IMG/VR virus record: IMGVR_UViG_3300030202_003733
Span: 109,201 to 173,200 of that record
DNA length: 64,000 nt
DNA from: a virus
Strand: one strand, 5' to 3'
Part shown: one piece after another, positions 1 to 12,700 of the stretch
Numbering within the stretch: position 1 is the first letter of the stretch
Layout of the letters: every line of letters begins with the position of its first letter
Notes under the pieces: model-generated
What the model was told of the DNA's origin: nothing
What the model saw: the letters and a program-made list of their open reading frames with translations, nothing else
The model's database searches: none
Position numbers and translations under genes: made by a program

Positions 1-2369
1 AGATACTCTCGAAATTCTGCTCTAACTTCAGCTATGCTAGTGTAAGTTTTGTCGGGGTCTAAGACAGGTTCATTGCTATCGTCTAAAGCAAGATTGTGTG
101 TTTGGAGCCACCTGATGGGTATCCGATATCTATAAATGTTTATAACCCCGCCATATGTATCGCCAGCCCCCACAGTTGGGTTAATCTCCAGATCTTTAGA
201 ATCTCCGATATTTGGGTAATCTAAAATTTCCAGATCGTCAAGAACAGTTAGGTATGCTATATTTGGCGGGGCTGCAAATGCGTTATCCGGCAGATCTCCG
301 ATCAGTACATCATAAAGAGAAACGAAGCTAAACCCCGACTCAAACAAAACCGGTCCCGGCCTTGGTTGAACAACGCGCTCGACGCACAGATCTCCTGCGC
401 CTGCACAGGACCACGTATTGAAAGGTGCGATTATTCCGCCTTCGTTGTCTCCCAAATTCATCATCCTTGGAAAATAACTCCCCCAACTAGAATCCTCATC
501 AGCGTTATATATATATGCACGTTCAGGCAACCCAATCTCATCTGTGTGTTTCCACCTGTTGAAACCACCAACACGCTCAGTAGAACCTTGATCCCACATA
601 AATGGGTCTCTAGAATTTGGGGATGGGCTATCTTCATCGATGCCATCTAATGGCGAAGCAAATGTGAATTCTACATGAGTTATGACTGGTGCGGCGTCTC
701 TATTTGTCGCCACAGACTCAACAGAAAATTGGTACTCCTGTCCTAACACATATTTTGCTTCATGCACTTCATAGTAATATTGTTTTCCAAACTTAACCTG
801 CGTATCAACATATGAGATATTATTATCAGGTACATCAAACAAAGAGTTGGCGATATATATTTGCTGTATCATTTCGCCATTTTCATCATTATCTTTTTTA
901 GTAATTCTGTAGCCTAATGTCTCAGTGTAAGCTAATTCGCCTTGCTGAAAGAGGGCGCTAAAGCCTCTAGCTTTTCCTTCCTCTATAAAATATATATCAT
1001 CTATAAAGTTATTATAGTTACCTTCGCGGAGATATCCTCCATCTAATTGGTTTTGTATGTACAACTCTTCGTCTTCGGGACAAACGGAGTAAAAGTTTTG
1101 TAAGGGGATCCCAGTAGCAGTAGGCTTATATATATGATATCCTTGTGTATCTTCGGAGGAGAAAAAATTTGGAACAGTAGCTCCTGACTCTGGATCGCTA
1201 TATAATTCCGGATCTTCCGCCCATAAAATAGAGTTTCTGTGACCAAAAGATATAGTTTCATTGCTGGCATCTGAGGCCCTGTAGACCTCAAATAATTCAT
1301 TGAAAGAAGTATAGTGAGCCTCAGGCGAAGAAAGATTATACAGCACTGGCCGGGTTGAGGCTTCGGATAAGACCCATGAAGAGAAAGCAAAAGTTAGATG
1401 CCTGGAGGCGAGAGACGCGGCATAGCTGCTACCGGCTGCAACCGTACCGTCCTCTCCTGCGTAGTCTTCGGGAAAATCTCGGTTGAAAGATACCCCACCA
1501 TAGAATGGGTGACGCCAAGAGTTCTGTGGGACCATCTCAAAATTATATGCCCACGAATCTTTATATGCTTTATTATCAAATACAAGTTTCTCATTTTTTT
1601 TATTAATTTTATTGATCTTATCTACAGATATATCCTCAAAAGAGTTGGCAAAATCATTGTAATATGTTTTTAACGTAACATCCAGGTCCGCACTGTCTTC
1701 CGGCAAATATTCTAAACCTTTAGAATCCACAAGATCAAAGAGGGTTGTGTGTTCAAATAAATCCGGGTAATCAACACGATCATCTATAATCGGCTTATCC
1801 GCATTTGTTACATAATATAAATAATTGAAATAAGCATTTGGCAATGACCGCTCATTTACGCTTAGACCTAAAGAGAAATCTTCATATTCTTCTTGGAAAT
1901 AATTATAAGAAGATAAACCTTTTATAGATTCGGGCTCGAAGCAAACAAAGGTTCCGTCGTAATAGCTTTCGCTTTCTTGAAAATAAGCCTTCATCTCTGC
2001 TTCAAAATCCTCTTGTGATGCATATTGAGTCGCGTCGGCAGTGACTAAAAACTTATGTGATTTTATGGGCCGTAGCGTCCCACCATCGTCCACATATGAA
2101 CCCTCATATTCTGTTGTATCCTCCATTCGCACAACAAATTCTCCCGAAGAAACATACCCATCTGACCCGGCATACCCGGCAGGCACGACAAGTGCGAACC
2201 TATCAGCGGTGCCATCAAAAGCAATAAAGTTGCCCAGGCTATCAGTTCTGTACAAAGCTGTTGATGAATCCCACAGGTAGCCCATAGATTTTCTAAAGTT
2301 AGAAAATGTTGAGACCCCCTCAGGGTTACTTATTGAGTGTTTATGAAAATAGTATTTTGCGTTTGACAT
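1..2369 (-). CDS. Large virion/baseplate-type structural protein, 3' end beyond window (partial)
   Basis: The frame opens at ATG 2369 (N-terminus MSNAKYYFHK) and stays open to base 1, giving at least 789 residues with no stop, so the C-terminus lies outside the window. An AAGG Shine-Dalgarno sequence precedes the ATG. I recognise no family. The visible part is rich in Asp, Glu, Tyr, Ser and Phe, has no membrane segment, and reads like the beta-rich extracellular proteins of phage baseplates and tail fibres. It follows the 1059-aa virion-type gene by 15 nt and is the last visible member of a run of giant genes downstream of gp25- and gp6-like genes, where T4-like phages keep baseplate wedge and fibre-attachment genes. 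The role in the virion is inferred from position only. Confidence 0.75.
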   Translation of the reverse strand, partial: MSNAKYYFHKHSISNPEGVSTFSNFRKSMGYLWDSSTALYRTDSLGNFIAFDGTADRFALVVPAGYAGSDGYVSSGEFVVRMEDTTEYEGSYVDDGGTLRPIKSHKFLVTADATQYASQEDFEAEMKAYFQESESYYDGTFVCFEPESIKGLSSYNYFQEEYEDFSLGLSVNERSLPNAYFNYLYYVTNADKPIIDDRVDYPDLFEHTTLFDLVDSKGLEYLPEDSADLDVTLKTYYNDFANSFEDISVDKINKINKKNEKLVFDNKAYKDSWAYNFEMVPQNSWRHPFYGGVSFNRDFPEDYAGEDGTVAAGSSYAASLASRHLTFAFSSWVLSEASTRPVLYNLSSPEAHYTSFNELFEVYRASDASNETISFGHRNSILWAEDPELYSDPESGATVPNFFSSEDTQGYHIYKPTATGIPLQNFYSVCPEDEELYIQNQLDGGYLREGNYNNFIDDIYFIEEGKARGFSALFQQGELAYTETLGYRITKKDNDENGEMIQQIYIANSLFDVPDNNISYVDTQVKFGKQYYYEVHEAKYVLGQEYQFSVESVATNRDAAPVITHVEFTFASPLDGIDEDSPSPNSRDPFMWDQGSTERVGGFNRWKHTDEIGLPERAYIYNADEDSSWGSYFPRMMNLGDNEGGIIAPFNTWSCAGAGDLCVERVVQPRPGPVLFESGFSFVSLYDVLIGDLPDNAFAAPPNIAYLTVLDDLEILDYPNIGDSKDLEINPTVGAGDTYGGVINIYRYRIPIRWLQTHNLALDDSNEPVLDPDKTYTSIAEVRAEFREY

Positions 2370-2384
2370 TTTTTACCTTAATAA

Positions 2385-5300
2385 TTAGTATCCACCACCA
2401 GAACTTCCGCCCCGAGAACCCCCGGATGTTGTTCTTCTTGGCCTCGTGCGCCCCATCTGCGTCTCAAGTCCATTTCTAGTCCTAGCCGACATCACAAGAT
2501 CGTATGGCGAAAAGGTAATTGTCATCCCCCTTGGGCCAGTATTGATAATCCCTGGGGTGTCCGAATACGAGTAGGCAGGCGTCACTGGGGATCCGGGAAC
2601 CCCCGCCACTTCTTGGTTGCGAATTAAATAAGTTGCTGTCGGTTCGGAGACAAATCTAGCAGTTGTCTGCACCTGTTGTTCCGTTGCCTGCGGTTGGGAA
2701 GAAGCGGGTGGGGCATCTGAGGGGAATGCATACGCGCCATCAAGCGCAAATTGATCTTCCAAATAGACTTCCTCTGCATCATAAAAATCCCTTTGTTCGA
2801 TCAAGACGACGTCTGGGTCTGGGCTGGACTCCTCGGCCTCGTCATATGTGATCTCTATACTACCGTAGCCTGCTGCTTGTAAATCGTCAGGCTCCTGTGC
2901 CTCTGAACTTTGACTGTCCGGCAGCACAAGCACTACCTCGTCAAATGCCCCTATTAATGCACTCTCTAAATTGCCTGTCTGTACTCCGCGATTATTTCCC
3001 ACCAACCTCACGAGAAAGGCTTCATCGGAACCATCGTCAGACAACACAGACCTATTGAATGCTTCCCAAGAATCATCCGCCACCCCACCGGGGCCGGAGC
3101 CTCTGTAATACTCGATCCCTATACTAAGATTTCTTAGATAGTCTTTGCCCCCGCTAATAGATAGTTGGGACGCCAAATCTCGTATAGCGCGTGCTTCAAC
3201 ATCTGTTATGGACCCGCCTTGCCCTTTATGAGAGTCTTGTAAGTCTAAACCTTCTTTGTGGAATTTATCACTTTTAGAAAAAATATCCTCCGAGTCCGTC
3301 TGATCGGAGGTCATCGTGTCTTGCTCTTCCTCATAGATGTCAATCGTCGCATCGAGCGGTATATCAATAAGTCCCGAATTAGCTTCTACAAAGGGATCTG
3401 GGGCCGTCAGCGAATTTGAGGCAACATCATATGCAATTCCTTCGCGAGCGCCAGCAGGCGGCAATGAGTGCGATCTGGAGCCTGCTTGGCCGTCTATAGC
3501 AGCTATCGCTGCGTTCGCTGTAATGGCCTGGTCCCCTAAGCCCTTAGAAGTCAGCAAGTTAACTTTGCCTATAGAATATCTAACCTCTGTTGGTGTGAGA
3601 CTACTAAATGTTCTTTTACCGCTCTGTCTAAATCTTTCTCGAAGAGAGTTTTTAGTCAGATACGTCAAGCCAGAACGTGAGCTTTTTGCAGCGCCCCCCC
3701 AATAATCATAACCTAAATTGTTTATAATAGATGAATTGAATACCTCATCAAATGTATATTTAATAATCATTGCACCCCTAGTCATAGAACCGTGCGCCTT
3801 TTTAAGATCTGCTCGGTCTTGAGACGAGGATTCTTTGCCTGGTTTGCTGGGGCCTACCGCCCTTGTCAGAATATCTTCCGCGTGTTGGATTAATTTTATA
3901 AATTCTCCAATTCCTTTAACTGTGCCAGTCGACGGTCTAACCATATAACTTAATTTTTTATAATACACACGAAACTTTTTGTTAGTTAATGTATTGAGTA
4001 TATTTAAGAACTCATAAACAGACCTGTTCCACACAGCAGATTTTATTGCAGAGATATCTTGTGAACCATTAAATTCTGTGGCGGTTGGTATACCTTGTTG
4101 TTTATTAATTGCGGTAACAAAGGAGGGCGAGAACCGGTTTGATTGATGTATGAATTTCCCAGGACCAGAGGCTCTCCTATAATATTGGGACATAACTTTT
4201 TTTATCTTTCTAAGTTTTCGTAGTTTTTTCAAGAGAAGCTTATGAGTCGGATCTTCCATCAATATTTCTACAGAATAACGATATTTCCCATCATCAGTTG
4301 TAGACATGGAATTGTCAAAAACCATAAAACTCCTATATCGACCACCGTTTCTTAATTTTATCTCCGATATAGAACCAACATATGAATCTTTATTGTTATC
4401 TTTTTTAGAATCAATTTCATTATATTGTTTTTCCAAGATCCCCGCCGCCGAGTCCGCAGAAAAACATATTAGTTCTTTTGAGTTATTTGAGCCTTTTGTT
4501 GGTGAATAATTTTCCTCAAAGACTCTCTCTCTAAATACCTTTATTGATTTAATGCGTGCTGACCTGAACCCCTGTGGCATGGATCTGGTGAGGCCCGCGA
4601 ATTTGTTGTTATCTTTAATGGCCGACAAATAATCAAAACTAAATATAAAGCGGCAGGCGTTATTTTTATCTCTACTAATGTAGGACTTTGAGAAATAAGT
4701 TCTTGGCGCAGAATCTTTTTGAGGTAATTTAATAGCTGTCTTAAGAGTGTCGTACAACGTGTAATCGTGTATCTTACTATTACCCACCCTAACTCGCCTG
4801 AGATTGTTTATGTCGGCTGTACCTGCACTGGTTGGGCCAGGACCAAAATTAATCGGACCCTGCCAAATTACGCCAGTCTGATCTACGAACGCCGCTCTAT
4901 TTTCTACTTTTCTTCCCCTGATTGTTAAAGGTTCCGCAGCAATTTTGCCCCGGTATCGTTGCAGTTTTCGGGGTGGTTTAGACAAATAGCCATCCTCTAG
5001 CATTGACTCTACGTCTAAGTAGCAAACTGCAAAGTAATACAGGTGATCATAATCCTCCACGTCAAAAGATGCTTCGTAAGGAATTTTATATATTATTCCA
5101 TTACCAGAACGATAGTTATAATAGTCAGTTATTTTGCCTCGCTTGGCGGCTGATAGAACAACCTCTTTAATACCTTGTATCCTGCTTAGCCTTTTTGAGT
5201 AAACATCGATTTCTCCTGCAATTAACTTTCTTGTAACCTCCGGTGAACTACATTGTATGACTCTGACTTTAAGATATTTTCTCTTTTCCTCGTCGTCAAA

Positions 5301-5564
5301 CCAGATTCCCTTATCGACATCCCGAATAGAAAGATTTAGTCTCGCAACAATGGGTTTATCAACAGCAAATGCTTTTGGTTGCACGTCTAGTTCATATACC
5401 AAAGATCCATATTTGTTCCTTGTCATATTTGCTTTAATAATATCTTTTTTCCCGTTAGTTCCCGATGAAAAGAGTGTGTTTATTTTATCTATAGTAACAT
5501 CCGGCACATAACTTTGAGTCCTACCAGAGCTTACGATAATTTTAGCCTGCTTTTTAGTAAACAT
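2385..5564 (-). CDS. Large virion-type structural protein (1059 aa), unknown family
   Basis: The ATG at 5564 shares one base with the upstream stop (TAATG) and is preceded by GAGGAGG, so the start is firm. No family is recognised. The N-terminal part (about 1-600) is basic and Lys/Arg-rich, with repeated beta-strand-like segments. The part from about residue 740 to 1000 is acidic, and the C-terminus is low-complexity, rich in Arg, Ser, Thr and Gly, ending GGY. Such a bipartite composition with a flexible tail is common in phage baseplate or fibre-linking proteins. It sits between the 391-aa conserved protein and the partial gene at the left edge, in the same transcription unit as the baseplate genes. 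Virion location is inferred from context. Confidence 0.7.
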   Translation of the reverse strand: MFTKKQAKIIVSSGRTQSYVPDVTIDKINTLFSSGTNGKKDIIKANMTRNKYGSLVYELDVQPKAFAVDKPIVARLNLSIRDVDKGIWFDDEEKRKYLKVRVIQCSSPEVTRKLIAGEIDVYSKRLSRIQGIKEVVLSAAKRGKITDYYNYRSGNGIIYKIPYEASFDVEDYDHLYYFAVCYLDVESMLEDGYLSKPPRKLQRYRGKIAAEPLTIRGRKVENRAAFVDQTGVIWQGPINFGPGPTSAGTADINNLRRVRVGNSKIHDYTLYDTLKTAIKLPQKDSAPRTYFSKSYISRDKNNACRFIFSFDYLSAIKDNNKFAGLTRSMPQGFRSARIKSIKVFRERVFEENYSPTKGSNNSKELICFSADSAAGILEKQYNEIDSKKDNNKDSYVGSISEIKLRNGGRYRSFMVFDNSMSTTDDGKYRYSVEILMEDPTHKLLLKKLRKLRKIKKVMSQYYRRASGPGKFIHQSNRFSPSFVTAINKQQGIPTATEFNGSQDISAIKSAVWNRSVYEFLNILNTLTNKKFRVYYKKLSYMVRPSTGTVKGIGEFIKLIQHAEDILTRAVGPSKPGKESSSQDRADLKKAHGSMTRGAMIIKYTFDEVFNSSIINNLGYDYWGGAAKSSRSGLTYLTKNSLRERFRQSGKRTFSSLTPTEVRYSIGKVNLLTSKGLGDQAITANAAIAAIDGQAGSRSHSLPPAGAREGIAYDVASNSLTAPDPFVEANSGLIDIPLDATIDIYEEEQDTMTSDQTDSEDIFSKSDKFHKEGLDLQDSHKGQGGSITDVEARAIRDLASQLSISGGKDYLRNLSIGIEYYRGSGPGGVADDSWEAFNRSVLSDDGSDEAFLVRLVGNNRGVQTGNLESALIGAFDEVVLVLPDSQSSEAQEPDDLQAAGYGSIEITYDEAEESSPDPDVVLIEQRDFYDAEEVYLEDQFALDGAYAFPSDAPPASSQPQATEQQVQTTARFVSEPTATYLIRNQEVAGVPGSPVTPAYSYSDTPGIINTGPRGMTITFSPYDLVMSARTRNGLETQMGRTRPRRTTSGGSRGGSSGGGY

Positions 5565-6739
5565 TATTCGCCCTCCTCATCGCAGTCATCATCTAGCTCT
5601 GGGCATGCCTCATAAGCCGACTCTGTCTCATATATATCCACGAGGGCTATTTCTGTTGTTGTGCCGCTTTCAATACCCGTATCAACATAGAAACCCTTGG
5701 ATTTCATAAATTCAAGTGATTTTATTAAAACGCTTTCATCTATTTCTTCATCCACGAGGATATCAAAATATGTGCTAGTCAAAAGATCAGAAGGGTAACT
5801 GCCCTTTGTCGCCCTAATCTTAGCATTTATCTGTTCATCTTCTAACAATAAGTTGTCTTCTACTACTTCTACTTTTTTATTAAAGTATATCTTTCTAAGT
5901 CGTTCCTCTATTCTGCTCCTGGCTGTGCCTGAGGTTTCGCCAACATTATGAGACACGTAATCACCAAGACTTAAGTCCTCTACTTCAAAAACTTCTATTT
6001 CAAATTTATCATTAATATATTTGCTTCCATCCTCTTCGATGCTGAGTAAAAGATAGTCTGGCCTGATATCCAAAGTCTTTCCGTCAGGAAACTGGACCGA
6101 CAACTCAAAATCACTTTTAAACTTTGGATCATCTATTAAAGATATAGTATATTCCACGCTGGAGCTAAGTTGAGGTATATTAGTCGTGGGCTGTGATGAT
6201 ACTGTAGTGGCGTCTGAAGAACCAGTTAGTTCACCATTTAAATAATAAATTTTCCAAGATGCATTGTTTTTGGTCAAATTATCAGTTTTTCCCAAAACAT
6301 CAGACATACAATAATACGGCACTTTCTGGGGTGTCGCCGAGAAGGTAGAATATTTTACGGTCTCGCCAAATTGTGTTGTTAGTTCAACTCCCGCCGGGCC
6401 TGCTGCCTCGGGGCCCGGTGCGAACATGCCTGTATCAAATTTAACTCCCTCAAAATCAGCGCCCTCATCAAATGCTAAAAGATAATAGTCAGTGGTATAT
6501 GTTTCAGAACTCTTAAATACTGCCTGTGTCCTGAGTTGTGGGGTGTCGTCTTGGATTCGTTTTTGTATATCTTTAGTAGCGGTTGCAGCGATCCCTGGTG
6601 CTTTTCTTGAATCATACAGTACGTTGTTGTCATGAAAGGAATAATACACAGGTTTTAGTTTGCCAAGAGACAGTAGATATTCTCCCCACGGGGTGAGTTG
6701 CAAATCTAAGACATCTTCTTTCTTATCCATAAATTTCAT
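5564..6739 (-). CDS. Phage structural-module protein (391 aa), unknown function
   Basis: The start is ATG 6739, directly after the stop of the 3244-aa gene, with AAGGTGG upstream. The N-terminus contains a Trp-Gly-Glu-Tyr segment (LTPWGEYLLSLGKLKP) that looks like a conserved assembly motif. The rest is acidic and beta-rich, and the C-terminus ends in a Cys-containing acidic tail (two Cys within PELDDDCDEEGE and just before). There is no membrane segment or enzymatic motif. Co-translation with the giant upstream gene and the 1059-aa downstream gene (both junctions overlap or abut) suggests these three products are made in fixed proportion and belong to one virion substructure. I do not recognise the family. 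Confidence 0.65.
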   Translation of the reverse strand: MKFMDKKEDVLDLQLTPWGEYLLSLGKLKPVYYSFHDNNVLYDSRKAPGIAATATKDIQKRIQDDTPQLRTQAVFKSSETYTTDYYLLAFDEGADFEGVKFDTGMFAPGPEAAGPAGVELTTQFGETVKYSTFSATPQKVPYYCMSDVLGKTDNLTKNNASWKIYYLNGELTGSSDATTVSSQPTTNIPQLSSSVEYTISLIDDPKFKSDFELSVQFPDGKTLDIRPDYLLLSIEEDGSKYINDKFEIEVFEVEDLSLGDYVSHNVGETSGTARSRIEERLRKIYFNKKVEVVEDNLLLEDEQINAKIRATKGSYPSDLLTSTYFDILVDEEIDESVLIKSLEFMKSKGFYVDTGIESGTTTEIALVDIYETESAYEACPELDDDCDEEGE

Positions 6740-9700
6740 TTAATCGCCCACCTTTCGTACAGCCTCGTTGTGTGCGTCCCCAAAGGACATCCCGGCTTCC
6801 ATAGAGTTTACCATTTCTAATATGTGTTCCGAAGAGTGGTGTTGGGAGTGGGCTCTAAGATCTGATTGCTGTTGTATGGTCAATCTAGACACGTCTATAT
6901 TGTTAACTGTTGGTACAGAATCAGATTCAATGCGACCGGTCGCAGAATTTCCGGTATCTAAAGTAATTTCTGTATCCAATTTAACAAACTCAACTAAAGA
7001 AAAGAAATCATATGGCCAGTTGTAGCTGTATTTTTCCTTTTGTGTCCTTCCAAGGGTAACCCCAAAATCATAAACATCACTCTTCCCCTTACTACTAATT
7101 ACCTGCTCATAGTAATTTGTCTCTGCTTTTTGCTTAACTTTAAAGACCATAAATTTCATATTGTTCATATTACTTGGCTTGAGCATCTCACCGACCATCA
7201 GAGGGTGTGTGATAGTAGATTCGGCTTGCTCAAAAGAGGCTCCAATATCGGGTGGTATATTTTGCCAGATGTATGATAAATCATCTTTAGATAGAGTCTG
7301 TGAAAACTCAAATACATACATGGCCACAGGTTTGACCGCGTTAGGGAAATTGATAAAGTCCATATATGGAGGGAATACATACTCATTCATAGCTGTAACT
7401 AGCTTCCCAACTGAAGACTCTGGCGTGGCATTTCTAATGGTATTTTTGGGAATATTAAAAAATTTCTTTCCAGCGCCTGTTTCCATAAATGGAACAACAA
7501 CCACTGCCTCTTTAACAACTTTGCTGTCTGAAAGTTCGCCCAGCCTAGTAGAGGTTTTCTCGAATGGTACAACATCCAATAGAGATTTAATTCGACCGCT
7601 ATCATATTTATTAGTCACTAAAGCTGGGGCATACGACAATCTGTTATGAATCCAGTTTCTTGGAATCTCTTCAATTTCAAGAAAGATGCCTTTGTCGGGT
7701 GCATCTGGCATAAGCCCAAACTGGTGCCACATACCTCTTGGTACCGACTCGGAGCCGTGCTGTGGAATAGTTAAAGTTCCTTTATTTATATCGGTTTGGA
7801 ATCTACCGTCTGACGCGGTTATGGGCCTGACGCTATTATCGGCAAAATTAAGCATTGGTGTTTCAAATTTTGGCTGTATTACCCACACACCCTTGTTGTC
7901 AGTCTCGGTATCAGACACAGATGTCACATTGCCAAATTCATCATATTCAATATTTTTTTCTGTAGCCCGACCAAAGATGTTCAGTGAAGCTGAGACTTGC
8001 ATCGCGTTCTTATTGATATTTTGTCTCGAATAAATACTACAAAGTTCTGTGGTTGGCCCTCCATTGGGGCCGGTCATTGTGTGTTCATCAAATCTAAACG
8101 GCACTTGGCTTGCACTAGTAAAAATTTCTCTTAATGTGTGTCTGTCCGACGATGCAGAGAATATTATATCGTACCAAGCTTCCCCATCATAGTATGGTGG
8201 AGTGAACCCAGGGTTTAAACCACCAAGAGAGTCCATCCGAAGTCTATTAAAATTACCATCCTTTCTGCCGGAGCCCGGTGGACCAAAAGCGCTCGGCCTA
8301 CTGTACATGGTAAATGTTTCTCGTATATTGTTGTTCAATACTTCACCAAGTGTAAGGTTCGGAACAGGGAATGGGCTAATAGTAGTGTTGTCCGCGCCAG
8401 TACCAGAAACATAAGTTCTTGGCTGGTTGTAGCTTCTTCTAAGCTTAATTCTTGCGGCGTAGTATTGCCCAGGAACAAACTGTTTAAATTCATTTTCCGG
8501 CTTGGACCTAAGAGTGGTAAACTTTCCGTCTGGAAGGAAGAAAGACGGAACTTCAGCAAAAAAATTGCTCGCCATCATACTATAAAGACTGTCCCCATCT
8601 CCTGTCCAAGAAGCTGTAACATTTAGGCGACAATCAGTATGTGGTTCCATATCGACCATAGTCATATTTTTAACGTGCCTTTCTGGATTGACGATGGCCT
8701 CAAACGGTATTCTCCTATCAAAACTTGCTGTACCCAGCCCAGTGCTGCCGGGGTCTGGCCCTCTAGGCGATCCGGAAACTATCATGTGATAGTCAAAACC
8801 TTTTGCTACTCCCGAGGTTTGTACATAATACGACCCAGTGAATATTGGGTAATCTACTGCAAGACCGGACTTTATAGAGTTATACATAATGCCAGGCGCA
8901 TATGCCCAATTCATAAATGGTCTCCATGCGGCTTTTGGATAAAGCGTAGCATCTTGTACAGTTTGACTTGAAGTTGCATTTATATATTTGCCATAGGACT
9001 TCGAAAATTGCGAGGCCAACTCTAGCGTTCTCTCCGCTGGGTAGAACCCGTTGTAGGGTAAGAATTTTTTAAGCGCTTTCATTTTTAGTGTTAATGAAGA
9101 GGGCTTAGCCAGCCGCCTATGATCGGTTTTCATTATTTCAAAATATTTCATGAAATCGCTAAAAGAGAAAATGGTGTAAAAATTATCAACACTACTATTA
9201 TTAGGAACATCCGAACTGTCAGGAATACCAAACATACTAAATGATGATGTGTTGTCTGCCAGGAAGTTGTTACTAGAAGATACAACATATTTTTCTATAT
9301 GTTCGCTTATTCTAAATTCAGGTACTAAACTATAATCTTTATTTAGAAGTCTTAAACTCTCTGCGTAGTCTTGGTAAGAGTCATACCAAGGATTTCTTGA
9401 AGCCGAAACAAAAACACCATCAACGACCTTGCCTGCGGTGCGACCAGCATCCCAAGCAGCGTTTCCGCCGGAAATCTGCATAACTCCCAGAGGGAAGTTG
9501 CCGGCGGGTATAGCAACAGAACGCGTCTCAGGTATGTTTATAACGCCACCCGCGTTACCGTATCCCACTACAGAGCCTGTTGCAGATAACATGTGTTTTC
9601 TGGCATACAACGCTGAAGCTGTCAGGTGTGTTTTGTCAGTATGGTGTACTTGAACATAGTTATTTTGTAGCTCGCCCGACTTCTTATCTGAAGCGCTATA

Positions 9701-12700
9701 GTTTATAGTTGCTACAACGAGACCAGTTTCAAAATCCTCGTTAGGATCAAGTGACCAGGCACTTTGTTCTATCCCGTCCATACCAAAAACCGTCTTTTTG
9801 TCAGCACCAAGGGTGGTCCTTTTCAGTCTATCGTCTCTCCAGAAATTGTTTGCAAAGTCAGTTCTTTCTCTAATTTTATTAGAATACACATTTTTTTCAG
9901 AGGGATAAACGGTTTCCGAGCACACTAGCTTAATAAAATTATCTCTGTTATATTTATCCTTCATAATATTATAAGTTAATTTCTTGTCAGAGACGGGTGT
10001 ATATCTACGTGACAATTCGTCGTTGCTGTACAAAGAAACCACATTTGCATATGAGCTTTTAACAGAGATGGGAACTGAGTTATGCATGATCACTTGCTGG
10101 ACCGGCTTATACTTGGATATAACAGGCGATTCTCTATAGTGTAGTATCTTGCCATACCTTGCCGGGGCCTGTACCTCATACGCGGAGCCAGTATCGGAAC
10201 CCCTTGTATGCCTTGTAATTGTATCTTCTTGTAAAACAGATACCGTATGGTTGGCAACCAATGCCCTGGCAACAGGGTGCTCCCCTGTCCTAATCTGCTT
10301 CCACATGGGGTATCCGTAAGGGCCGTTCCTTTGGAGCATTAAGCCATTAAAAATAGCCACTGTGGCTAGGGCCTCGCTTGTACGCATCCTCTGAACAAAA
10401 GCCTCTGCATTAACGGTCGCGCCTTGCCATAGCTTTCCACCTTCATCGCCATGATTAAGATAATAGCCAACATCGTGGTCAAGGACATAGCCAAGTTGAT
10501 TGTCTGACGCCGTTACAGGGTCCCTTATCCCTAAATTAAGTTTTACAAAAGCAGCAACGGGAGAGTGTTCTCCAAAAGCAATTCCAGTTGCTTCTTTTGG
10601 ATTGTAAACAAAGACCGCTTGGGGAGCCTGTCTCGTTGTTTTGAAATCGCTCGCGCTTGCAAAAGTAATAGCCGAGCTATAACCAGAAGAAGCAGAGTAC
10701 TCACCATCGGGGTGAGCATAACCAAGAATCTCTGCGGATTTAGACCCATGAAGATAGTCAGATCCCTTGTTTGCCAAAGCGCCCGTTATCCAAGCATACT
10801 GCAAGTCGCTCTGGGGAATAGGCATGCTCACAAAGCCATTACTAAACACCGTGCCCGTTGTATAGTTGGCAGGCTGAAAATCTTTTCTGGAGTTGCCGCC
10901 AGCATGGGTGTCTGTTTCTTTGTACACTATTTGCCTACGAGTGTTTCTATTGGTGTTATGGAAGCTCGCAACGGTCGTAGAACCAGATTTATATCCAAGA
11001 CTCTCAGCATGTTCTTTAAGGAACGTCCTGTTCAGAACCTTTCTTACGGACATATTTCTTGTGTTAAGGTCGTTGTAAGGCGAGTATTGTCCAGACTCAA
11101 AGTCCAAGCCAACACCACCAAGTGCATCTCCTGCGGTTTCGGGGCCTCCCGGAGCCGAGAACCTTTCCACAATAACATGCTCCGACTTATCTCGGGCAAC
11201 TTTTTCATAATCATTTACTCCGGAGACAAAAGTTGATACAAGAGCGCCTGTAGTAAAACCCTCAGATTTTATTAAAGTTCTATTGTTCAACGATCTGTCA
11301 GAGGACATGACCAGTTCATAATGTTTTGTAAAGTTGCCTATGCTGCTTACCAACGTACCAGAGACGTGGCGGGTGTGGTCATGTCTATGTTTAATATTTC
11401 TGATATTCACCGGTCTTTTTGCCACCTCTTCCCTCATAAACATAGCCTTTGGCCTTGTGGGGTTACCCCCATGCGCGGGGTGAAAAAAGCTAACGCCCTC
11501 AGTGGGAAGACGAAGATCCCAGGCTTCGGGGCGATCTGGGAATCCAAATGAATTTACGTTGGCATTGTAAGTAAGGTCATTGTCTGGGCGACCTGGGTTG
11601 AGGTTTTGGGTGAGAAATACGTGTCTGTGTTGGTGGCCCCCAACAAATCTTTCGGTGAATGGTCCCTGCATCCCGTGCTCACCAGAGTCGTACCCGTCAA
11701 CGTGCAGGTTATCAATTGATGTAGCCTCATCATTAAGAAGTTGGTGGTAGCCTGTTTGAATGGATTGATTGGACGCTGAGCCCAGCGCTGAGGGGGTGAA
11801 TGGAAGAATTTTAGATGCTTCTAGTAAATTTTCGTCGCGGACGCCACCACCTCCGGAATATTTCCTCACCTGTTTTATCTTATACTTCTGTTTTAAATTT
11901 GGATTTACTTCATCGTTTACATTCACGTTATACAATGAGGTTGAATCCTCAGTATATTTATCTGTGACAAATACTAGGCGTTGGTTGGGGGAGTGGTCAA
12001 AAGGCAAATTGGCCTTGAAAGCAAAGGGCTTCTTGCCCTCAGGGAAATTCACACCATTATGGATATAATTTTTTCTTGTATAATTGCCAGGATTTGTAGT
12101 GTTATAACCATGGGTATCTGACCTACCAGTTATTTTCAATGGAACACTGTTGTTTCTTTTTTGATTCTGTCTTGATATGTTCAGCAGGTTCTTCTTGACA
12201 GAAGTAACAATATTGCTGACCCCTGTGTTTAAGCTGGCGTTGTCTCTCTCGGCCCTGTTTTTCCACCAATAAGCGTTGTCTTTCTCACTTGCGCGGCGTC
12301 CACCAGTGAAACCAGCAATCGTAGTTTGGCTTATGTCGTCGGTAATAGTTGTATTGGCAGAGTCTCCTATATGAGCCTGCGTAAGGGTTATGGACTGCTC
12401 CCCGTCGTCCTCGTCTGGCACAGCAGAGACAGTAATTTTACCATTGTGCCCATTCGCGTGTTCTATTGCAGCCTTGAGTTGAACAAGAAAATCGTTTTGT
12501 GTTGAAACAGTGCCAGTTGTGTTGATGGCGACAGCAATTCCCCTTGCCAGTGCTGAGCCTGCTGTGCTCGCGCCTGTGTCTGTCCCAGCCTCTAAAACAG
12601 TTCCGGTTGCGACAGTCGTCGCGTTATCATCAACGATAACATAAGTTAACTCTTGGCCGTCAGCAGAAGTTATAACTATGCTTTCTTTTTCACTCATGCC

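Noticed and set aside
10565-11236. Long open frame on the plus strand (223 aa) inside the 3244-aa gene
   Set aside because: It is antisense to a well-supported gene, has no Shine-Dalgarno, and its composition is that of a shadow frame. Similar plus-strand frames at 7161-7649 and 366-650 were left out for the same reason.
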